Under the pieces are notes generated by a model that worked only from the letters and a program-made list of their open reading frames with translations, had not been told where the DNA came from and did no database searches. From Gentiana macrophylla (Eukaryota > Streptophyta > Magnoliopsida > Gentianales > Gentianaceae), in assembly GCA_026214975.1 (NCBI GenBank), contig CM047806.1, positions 101,634,239-101,698,238 of the forward strand: a DNA stretch of 64,000 nt. The letters run 5' to 3'. Position numbers and translations under genes: made by a program. This document shows, piece after piece, positions 56,586-64,000 of the stretch (the first letter of the stretch is position 1; every line of letters begins with the position of its first letter).

Positions 56586-57021
56586 CCGAGTAATGACGAC
56601 ATAGCGAAGACAGCGTAAGATGATCGACTTACATAAATTATCAGCAAAAATACCACAAAACTGGCAGACTTAGCCATGATCTTAATTAATCTTACAAAGA
56701 AGGAAGAGGATAACTAGAAATCTTTAAAGCAAGTGAAGAAAAAAGTAATGGTGTATATAGAAATTCTTCACAATTTATTAACGTGAAATTTGGTTTATAG
56801 GCAATAAGACTTTTTGCTAAGAGTTGGTTTATGAATGAACTCTATTAACTCTCTCCACTTGTCATTTATTACAATAACTTAGGCAATTATTTACCACATG
56901 TTTATTCGGTCTATCTCCACTTTTGTTTCTAATCTACTACATCCGTCCCAAAATATACATTCGTTTATTCATTTATTATATTTTTCTTCTTTTACCCCTC
57001 GTTTATTATATACTCATCATT

Positions 57022-57200
57022 CAAGGACGGACCCAAGCCTAGGCTTGGGTAGGCACAGCCCCACCAGGATTTTAATTGCTGTATATCGAAAACCTTATGT
57101 AACTCAGTCCAACATAATTAGTTGTCTTAATCCAGTCCATCCGACCATACAAATATAGTCCATTAGCCCACCTGACCTCCAATTCCTGGTTCTGCCCCTG
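57022..57200. mobile_element. hAT-type MITE (179 bp)
   Basis: Ends CAAGGACGGACCCAAG and, on the other strand, CAGGGGCAGAACCAGG are imperfect inverted repeats. TCATCATT (57014-57021) and TCATTATT (57201-57208) are 8-bp duplications with one change. No coding content. Confidence 0.65.
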
Positions 57201-57767
57201 TCATTATTTTTCACTATTTTACATTAATAACAATCAAATGTCATTTTTAGATATATAATCAAAATTAAAAACAAATAACAAATTTAACCAACTTTATTAA
57301 TTTGTGTAAAAAAATCTAAACGGACTTATATTTTAAGACGGATGTAGTATTTTCTACATGAGAATTTAGATACCCACATCGTCATATTTTAGTTTTTTTT
57401 GATACCTAATTTATTCAAGTAATATAATTAAAGAAAATAATGAAACGATGAAACCAGCATATATACAAGAGTAAAGTGTGCCAATATGCCGACATTTAGT
57501 AATTTATTTTTTTTTTTTGAGAAAATTTAGTAATTTTTTGGTGTATCATGACTCGATTTTTGGATCACCGTTTCATCAGTTTGAAAAAATCCTATTGGCA
57601 GAGAGGATTTGTCCATCAGATATCTCTTAAAGTTCCTTAAGACACACGATTTGGTCAATGACCATTTTAAAATTGGGGGAATGAGGGAGAAGGACAGAAA
57701 TATTTCATCAATTGAGTAGAAGGACAGTTTTTTAAAACTTTTGCATAAAGGACAAAACTATTTATTC

Positions 57768-57935
57768 ACTGTCGAAATTCACTTGTGTTTGAAATTCACT
57801 GACGAAATTCACTGTCGAAATCCACTAATTTTCAAAATTCATCGTCGAAATTCACTAATTTTCGGGATTCACTTGTCGAAATTCACCATCGAAATTCACC
57901 GATTTCGGGATTCACTTAGGAAGATTCAACGATTT
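57768..57935. repeat. Degenerate GTCGAAATTCAC(TAATTTTC) repeats
   Basis: At least seven diverged copies of GTCGAAATTCACT or GATTTCGGGATTCACTT, spaced 15-30 bases apart. The open frame across them is repeat-derived. Confidence 0.6.
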
Positions 57936-58140
57936 TGGGATTATTTGTTTGTCATCCATTATAAAATTATGCAGTTGTCCTTCTCCTATAAAAAATATGT
58001 AAATTTGTCTCCTTATTTAAAAATATTTCAGATTGTGTCCTTATCCCTAATTTTCCATTTAAAATTTGGGATTTTTGTGTCATGCAAATTGAAATGAGAG
58101 AATAAAACGAAAGGAAAGAGTTCATTACGTTTTGTTTCCA

Positions 58141-58201
58141 GCATTACCGTTGGATTTGATTTTTGTTTTCAGCATCACCGTTAGATTTGATTTTTGTTTT
58201 T
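58141..58201. repeat. 31-bp tandem duplication
   Basis: GCATTACCGTTGGATTTGAT plus TTTTGTTTTCA is repeated once with two changes; a third partial copy follows. Confidence 0.7.
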
Positions 58202-58711
58202 GAAGGAATCCGTTGGATTTTAAATGCTTAAAAATTATTTGAGAACGACTCAGTCATGATTGGATTGGGAGCCGGTCGTTACGGTACACCCGAACTTTAT
58301 CGATCGTGTAGATATGAAATGAATTTGGGCAAAGAATATTCTATTAGTGTGTATGTCCTTAGGCAACAATACGATGATCCATATGAGTTCTATTAAATGG
58401 TTTGTCTTTCTCAATTTCTTCCAACTTAATTGATTTATCCATAGGAGTTGATGAGTTGTAATCAAGAGTTGATCCGGGTTGACTGAGTGTCCAAAATGAT
58501 GATGCCAAGACTTTCGGGCGAGCCTGCAAAACGAATAAGACGTTAGAGGGCCCGGAGTTGTTTTCCAGGTAGACACTCCGACCTCAAGTTAGTGTTTATG
58601 CAAATATTTTATTGATTGTATGTAACTGTGAGTGGGGTTGGGCACGTACCTGGGAATGGGAAAGAAGATCCATTTATAGAGTGCTCCATCGTGGAATGGT
58701 GAGTTAATGAG

Positions 58712-58917
58712 AGATAAACTTAGAGAATAATATTTTGATAACTAATTTCCATCGATCGATTGTCGTCAACAGTACACCATTAATACACTACACAGAATCC
58801 AACACAATCTAACAACCTCACTAATAGCATGACAAGTGTCCATGTTAGGTGTCCACATATTAATCACACAAGGACATACTAAACATATAAATACAATTTA
58901 GTCCTTATCTTCTAACA
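58712..58917 (-). repeat. Left LTR (3' LTR in element sense)
   Basis: 206 bases ending TTCTAACA next to TTCCCCCTC (PPT complement). It holds a single copy of the 41-bp block that is doubled in the other LTR. Confidence 0.8.
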
Positions 58918-59738
58918 TTCCCCCTCAAACTAAATGGGGTACACACCACATTGAGTTTGTCTCTAAAGTATGTAAACATTGCAGCATTGAGAGGCTTTGT
59001 CAATGCATCAGCCACTTGATCAAAGGTGGGAACACACTGAACCTTCATCTGACCTTGCATTACCATGTCTCTCACAAAATGTACATCCAAATCTATGTTA
59101 CCCTAGAATGCATTACGAGGATTATGTGCAAGTGCACCAAATTTTCTAGATTATCACACCAAAGAATTGGTTTAGTAGTAGGCTTCACATGTAGTTCGAA
59201 AAGAACATTAAGTAACCATTGAGTTTTTGAAGTTTGCATTGGCTAAGGCTCGATACTTTGATTCTGTCTTTGAACGAGAAACAACTTGGAAGACCAGGAC
59301 ACTAAGGATCTAGCCAAGAAAATGCAATAGGAAGCAACCGATCTTATCTGTCTTGTCACACCCCAAATCGGCATCATCGAACCTATGGATGTGGCGGTTT
59401 AAACGATGAACCATCTTGCATGGTGCCTTTGACATAACACAACGGTGTTTGACAACTTGCCAATGAGTCAAGGTAGGGACCTGCATATGCTGACTCAGAG
59501 AATTCGCAGCAAAGGTCAAGTCTGGCCTGGGAAATGTTAGATACTGTAATGCACCCATAGTGCTTCTATATAAGGTAGGATTTTTCATTAACTCAGCTGA
59601 GGGTTTGATCTTGGAGGGTACCACCATGGGTGTCTGGCAAGGTTTCAAGTTTTGCAGGCCTAGTCTGTGAAGCAATTGCTGAGCATACACATGTTGTGAA
59701 AGATACAACTCAGATTCATCTCTAAAGGCTGCACACAC
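58905..59738 (-). pseudogene. Copia RT end and RNase H (Ale-like), decayed
   Basis: LYLSQHVYAQQLLHRLGL, PTLYRSTMGALQYLTFPRPD and LTFAANSLSQHMQVPT are the C-terminal RT blocks. RNase H is broken after ADLGCDKTDKIGCFL. Its end reads DVHFVRDMV and TFDQVADALTKPL at 58905-59090. The segment between (59091-59309) is out of frame. Confidence 0.78.
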
Positions 59739-60394
59739 CCAGAAAATGATGCAAGTTTCCCGAGTGTCTTTGAGGGCAAACTTGGAGTTGAGAGACTTGA
59801 TAAACTCGCTGAATCTTCATGGTATCATTTCCTGTGATTAAAATGTCATCCACATACACAAGTACACATAAGTGAGTTTTTCCATGATGAAATATAAAAA
59901 GAGATGGATCATCCTTGGATTGAGTAAACTGCCAAGCAAGAAGCTGCTTCTTTAATTCATCAAACTAGGCCCTTGGTGCCTGTTTTAAACCATAAATGGC
60001 CTTTTTCAAATGACATACACGAGTAGGCTTACTACTGTCAATAAATCCCTCCGGTTGCTTCGTATAAACAGATTCAAACAATGTGCCATTAAGAAAGGCA
60101 TTGTTATTGTCTATCTGACTAATGGGCCAATCAAGGGCAACAACAAGAGCCAAGATTGATAGTAGAGGCGCTTGCTACTGGACTAAATATTTCTGAATAG
60201 TCCACTCCCGGGGTTTGATTAAACCCTTTGGCTATTAGCCTGACTTTGTGTTTGTTAATTGTACCATCCGGGTTGAGTTCAAGTTTAAAAAACCATCTGT
60301 TATCAACAAGATTGTGTGCTTGTGACCTGGGAACCAACTCCCATGTGTGATTTCTGAAGAGAGAATTGTACTCATCTTTCATAGCCTGTTTCAA
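59739..60394 (-). pseudogene. Copia reverse transcriptase core (Ale-like)
   Basis: KQAMKDEYNSLFRNHTWELV and NPDGTINKHKVRLIAKGFNQ are followed, after a frame change, by DWPISQIDNNNAFLNGTLFE, then KKAIYGLKQAPRA. VYVDDILITGND lies near 59835-59865, so the catalytic pair is kept. Frame breaks near 60150 and 59960 disrupt it. Confidence 0.82.
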
Positions 60395-61500
60395 GTGTGG
60401 ATCATTGAGAGGATATGAGACTTTTGTAAGTTCTGGTGAGTAAGAGGAGGATAAGGCTGTGCAAGATAGGACCAGGTATTTGGCTTGAATATACCACTTT
60501 TAGATCTGGTTTGCATAGGATGGTGGTTGGTGAGAGCAGGTGGAGATGGAGAAGAAGAATGAGAAGCAGATAAATGAGACATATTTGGTGTATTAGAGGA
60601 CTGAGTGGAAGAGTTTGAATATTGCACATGAGGAGTGTGAAGTAGGGTACTCAATGGGGACTGATTGTTTCCTGAATGTAAGGAAGAAGAAGAAGAATAC
60701 AGATCAATAGGGGCAGATTTGGGATAAGCATAGGCAGATTTGAGATCAGCAAGATCAGTCAGATCAGGACCAGAAGTTTGAATAGACTGAGGTAGAGATA
60801 AGACATAATCTATGGCAGCAGATTTTGAAGGATTAGAAGTCCGTGTTGATATGGACTGGGAATAAGGAAAACTACTTTCATAAAAACTGACATCCCTGAA
60901 AATATACAATCTGCCATTTGGATCTAGACACAAGTATCCTTTGTGACTTGAGCTGAGCCCTAAATGAGTGCACCATTTTGAATGAAACTGGAACTTTCTA
61001 GTGTTATATGGCCTCAAGTAGGGGTAGCAGGAACAATCAAAATCCTTCAGTAGACTATAGTTAGGAATTTTTCCAAAAAGACACTCAAAAGGGGACTTGT
61101 TATTAAGAATAAGTGTTGGGAGATAATTGATCAGCCTAACAGAATGTAAGAAACTCTCCCACCAGAATTTTAAGGTCATGAAAGACTGTGCTAATAGGGT
61201 CAATCCCATCTCAACAATAGCTCTATGCTTTCTTTCAACTTTCCCATTTTGAGCATGAGCATGGGGGCAAAAATGCCTAAACTCAATACTGGCATCCTTA
61301 AGGACAAGTTAAAAAGATCTAAATTCTCTCCCAGTCAGTTTGTAAACACTTAATAGTAAAGGAAAACTAATTCCCAACTTGATTTTTAAAGTGATGAAAG
61401 GCATTTAAGGCATCTAATTTCGATTTAAGAGGAAATATCCAAGTATACATGGTGAAATCATCTACAAAAGCAATGTAATAGGCATAGCCAAAAGTAGAAA
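60391..61500 (-). pseudogene. Copia integrase (Ale-like)
   Basis: PFEIVYSDLWGPT starts the core near 61510, then frames shift. From 61209, WWESFLHSVRLINYLPTLIL, SPFECLFGKIPNYSLLKDF and KGYLCLDPNGRLYIFRDVSF are the conserved C-terminal part. A long Ser/Pro/Gln-rich linker follows. The DDE core between ~61210 and 61450 is interrupted by stops. Confidence 0.78.
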
Positions 61501-61509
61501 GCATAGGGT

Positions 61510-62340
61510 AGGGCCCCAAAGATCAGAATACACAATTTCAAAAGGAACAGAAGTCTTAGAAGTGGACAAGGGATAAGAAAAGACATGTTGTTTGCCATAG
61601 CAACAAGCTTCACAAAAAGAAAATTTCTCATTCACAACGAAAGGTTCATTACAAAGGTTCAATACATTATTCAAAACCCTAAATGAAGGGTATCCTAGTC
61701 TCCTAAGCCAAACATTGGCTTTGTCACTATGAGAGACAACCAAAGTAGATTGCTGAGCAATAGATTTATTTGAACTCAAACATGAGTAGACTGCTAGAGA
61801 GTGAGAGGACAGATGGCCATGGATGTTGGATGGAAGGGAGCTCAAGCTGACTGGTAGATGCATTTGGTTAAGGCCATTCTTAAGGGTACCTTCCAGAAGA
61901 ACTTTCTTGGTGGTTAGATCCTTCACAAAACAGCAATTTGAATGAAACTCGAGAAACACAGGATTATAAGAAGTCAACGCAGAAACACTAAGAAGATTTT
62001 TTGTGATAGCAGGAACATGTAAAAAATTATTGAGAGACAATGGAGAACTAGAATTAGTAAACAGTTTAGAATGACCAATGTTAGCAATTGGAAGAGACTC
62101 ACCATTTCCTACAGTAAGAGACTCAGACCCCTCATATCCAGAGCTGAGATGCAAGCTATTCAGATCAGAAGCAATGTGACTTGAGGCACCACTGTTAGCA
62201 ATACCAGCTCGGGTCCATAAATGTATCAGTAGAGGCAATATAAGCAGCATTGGACCTATTTCGAGTCGATTATTACCACAATTTTGACTGTTGTTTGGGT
62301 TAGGACCCGGTGTAGGAAGAGTCATATTTGTAGTAACAAT
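61510..62340 (-). pseudogene. Copia protease and GAG-pre-integrase (Ale-like)
   Basis: NSGASSHIASDLNSLHL is the aspartic protease site with the catalytic Asp replaced (usual DSGA; here NSGA). VGNGESLPIANIGHSKL and NNFLHVPAITKNLLSVSALT follow. The pre-integrase block NVWLRRLGYPSFRVL and the CEACCYGKQH finger half are near 61600-61700. The Asp-to-Asn change would abolish protease activity. Confidence 0.82.
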
Positions 62341-62384
62341 CAGCTGCCATGTGACCAGTCCTTCCACACACTTGAGCTAGGTCA

Positions 62385-62533
62385 GGAAGTTATTGTGTGG
62401 TGTCTTCACACGGTGTGGAGACACCGTGTGGCACTTTGCAGACCACACAGTTTTATTTTGTATTTAAACTGTGTGGTTCTGATCGTTTCACCCATCACTT
62501 CACCTCAAATTCCCTCACCACACAATAACTTCC
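62385..62533. mobile_element. 149-bp foldback/MITE insertion with three perfect stems
   Basis: Terminal 18-bp perfect inverted repeats (GGAAGTTATTGTGTGGTG) enclose two further perfect hairpins: CACACGGTGT/ACACCGTGTG with a 4-base loop (62407-62430), and ACCACACAGTTT/AAACTGTGTGGT with a 12-base loop (62442-62477). CTAGGTC occurs just outside both ends (62377-62383 and 62537-62543), a likely target-site duplication. It lies in the decayed gag of the copia element. Confidence 0.85.
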
Positions 62534-63660
62534 CGTCTAGGTCCTCCTGATCTTCCACCCTGTTACCTTGATTTCTGCCTCTGGAACCTCCAAATCCATG
62601 GCCCCTGCCAAAGTTCGGATTACCACCATTGTAATTATTGCCTGTGTCTCAACCACCAAATTTCTGAGTAGCAATATGAGCAGCTGGGGATGGAACATCC
62701 AGATCAGGAGTAGAATTAAATCTAGTTAGCAACCGCTCATGGGTAATCAACTGAGACTAAACTTCTTGCCATGTGAGAGATCCGATTCTTGATGTGATAT
62801 TGACTATGACAGATTCATTGTCTTTTCCAAGTCCTCCAAGAGCATCAAGAATCAGCTCAACATTGGAAATAAGATAGCCAGCTGCTGCTAGGCCATCTGT
62901 TGAATAAGATTTCATCAAGGCCAAGTATTCCATCATCGATTTGGTGCCTTTATTAGTCCTGGTTAGTGCTAATTTGTACTCACCATACGAGCTTCAGATC
63001 AATCATTGAAGAGAACCTCAAGAGTATTCCAAACTTCAAGGACAGTGAAGCAGCCAACCACCTCCAGCAGGGCTTGTTCCGTCATAGAAGCCATTATCCA
63101 ACCCATAAGAAGTTGATCTGTAGCCGTCCAGTCATCATAGGTTGGATTAATTGTAGCTTCAAGCCCAGAAACAGTAACAAATTGAGGAGGACAAGTGGTG
63201 GTGCCAAGCAGATGTCCATCAAGATGATGACCTTTAATAATGGGAAGAATGGTGGATTTCTAGAGAAGATAACATTTTCCGGTCAAGTTTGATGGTACAA
63301 CTTTGGTTCAGGTTGCCACCAAATGGTGCAGTACTCAAAAGACGAGTAGGAGTTTCCTGTTGCTGCATAAATGAAGGAAGATGGGGCAACCCAACTCGAG
63401 AGAGACCCGGCATCATCGATTCTATCATGAATCGAGTAGGATCGGAAGTAGTAGGCATCTGTATATAACCAGAGTTAAAAGAAAATGGCAGTGAGTGGTG
63501 GTGGAGAAAGAACTTCCTTCTCCGGTGATGGTTTGTTGGATTGGGGTGGTAATTGAACCAATCGAAAGAGTAGAAAAAGGAGTGGTGATAGTAGTTGGTA
63601 CAACCGGAGAAGATGAGCTCACCGGTGGCTCTATGCCAGGAGGATCGGCGTTAACCATTT
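62534..63660 (-). pseudogene. Copia gag (Ale-like), heavily decayed
   Basis: Starts with MVNADPPG near 63659. Short pieces such as KLDRKMLSSLEIHH and DMVL-type helices can be traced in changing frames. Many stops; the zinc knuckle is not readable. Confidence 0.5.
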
Positions 63661-63674
63661 TGGCTCCGATACCA
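63661..63674 (-). promoter_or_regulatory. Primer-binding site of the Ale-like element
   Basis: The - strand reads TGGTATCGGAGCCA, adjacent to the LTR. One change from the initiator tRNA-Met complement. Confidence 0.75.
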
Positions 63675-63922
63675 AGATAAAAATTAGAGAATAATATTTT
63701 GATAACTAATTTCCATCGATCGTTTGTCCTCAACAGTACACCATTAATACACTACACAGAATCCAACACAATCTAACAGCCTCACTAATAGCATGACAAG
63801 TGTCCAACACAATCTAACAACCTCACTAATAGCATGACAAGTGTCCATGCTAGGTGTTCACATATTAATCGCACAAGGACATACCAAACATATAAATACA
63901 ATTTAGTCCATATGTTCTAACA
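63675..63922 (-). repeat. Right LTR (5' LTR in element sense) with internal 41-bp duplication
   Basis: The block TCCAACACAATCTAACA ... GCATGACAAGTG occurs twice in tandem (about 63756-63842), against once in the left LTR. The LTR ends TTCTAACA. Confidence 0.8.
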
Positions 63923-64000
63923 ATATGCATTAATGATGTGACTGAACTATATAATATTTTTACCATCAATTTACCCTGGAACATGAGAGGGTAATTGCAT
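63923..64000. other. Right flank
   Basis: 78 bases of AT-rich sequence. Nothing recognised. Confidence 0.4.

Larger units (their letters stand above)
49691..56677 (-). pseudogene. Small secreted cysteine-rich (knottin-like) peptide gene, split by a copia insertion
   Basis: Exon 1 (56677-56633) encodes MAKSASFVVFLLIIY, a clear signal-peptide start, with a GTAAGT donor. Exon 2 begins at 56310 after TTATTGCAG, in phase. It encodes a propeptide-like stretch and then a cysteine block spaced C-x4-C-x5-C-x3-C-x-C. At 56137 the frame is cut by the retrotransposon (49717-56136). Beyond it, 49716-49691 continues the frame with one more Cys (x7 spacing) and a stop. Six Cys with a C-x-C pair is the spacing of plant cystine-knot mini-proteins (protease inhibitors or defence peptides). 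The family assignment is by spacing only. In its present state the frame runs into LTR sequence, so the intended C-terminus is lost. Confidence 0.6.
57209..58711. other. Intergenic region with minor repeats
   Basis: AT-rich. It contains the GTCGAAATTCAC repeats (57768-57935), a 31-bp tandem duplication (58141-58201) and a - strand TCTATAAATGG box near 58678 followed by leader-like sequence. No credible gene found. Confidence 0.4.
58712..63922 (-). mobile_element. Ale/Retrofit-like copia retrotransposon
   Basis: LTRs at 58712-58917 and 63675-63922. In element sense each starts TGTTAGAA, and the right one is followed by the PBS TGGTATCGGAGCCA (63674-63661). The polypurine tract GTTTGAGGGGGAA precedes the left LTR. 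Gag is heavily decayed (62550-63660); protease, integrase, RT and RNase H are recognisable. LTR outer edges near 58712 are uncertain by a few bases and no target-site duplication was resolved. A 149-bp foldback insertion sits in gag (62385-62533). Confidence 0.85.

Noticed and set aside
58250..58576. 108-codon - strand frame
   Set aside because: No recognisable domain, Trp/His-rich random-looking composition.
1..64000. tRNA or rRNA genes
   Set aside because: Only tRNA-derived SINE boxes and retrotransposon primer sites were found; no full cloverleaf or rRNA signature.

Overview
This window is nuclear DNA of a flowering plant, most likely a dicot. It has spliced genes with GT-AG introns, plant-type LTR retrotransposons primed by initiator tRNA-Met, MULE and hAT DNA transposons, tRNA-derived SINEs, and an AT-rich background with poly-purine runs and microsatellites. 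No rRNA, tRNA, CRISPR array or bacterial-style operon was seen. I cannot name the species.

Only one gene looks complete: a SCAMP (secretory carrier membrane protein) gene on the + strand at 41307-48170, with 12 exons I can join in frame. Other host genes are relics: an X8/CBM43 callose-binding domain fragment (6391-6727), a kelch-like fragment (7587-7701), a BCS1-type AAA-ATPase pseudogene on the - strand (about 7890-9000), a possible first exon at 40257-40430 (-), and a small secreted cysteine-rich (knottin-like) peptide gene at 49691-56677 (-) split by a copia element.

Mobile DNA fills most of the rest. 740-5908 (-): tandem chromovirus-derived mini-elements, three LTRs separated by ~180-bp internal regions. 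9319-18150 (+): a non-autonomous LTR element without pol that carries a long accessory gene with its own TATA box and poly(A) signal. 18229-31779 (+): a decayed copia element, split inside its protease by a 9.3-kb non-coding LTR element (19910-29204, -) with a perfect 5-bp target-site duplication. 31976-38070: minisatellites and a MULE coding region (FAR1-like, MULE transposase, SWIM, OTU) on the - strand. 38134-40143: a solo LTR. 40820-40984: a SINE with a 17-bp target-site duplication. 49717-56136 (-): a Tnt1/Tork-like copia element with target-site duplication CGGAC. 58712-63922 (-): an Ale/Retrofit-like copia element that carries a 149-bp foldback insertion. Two hAT-type MITEs lie at 33465-33629 and 57022-57200.

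Most element proteins carry stops and frameshifts, so autonomous activity is unlikely. The best candidates for something under-described are the pol-less element with a self-contained accessory gene (9319-18150), the perfect 60-bp palindrome inside that gene, the three-hairpin foldback element (62385-62533), and the recombined, repeat-rich non-coding element (19910-29204).
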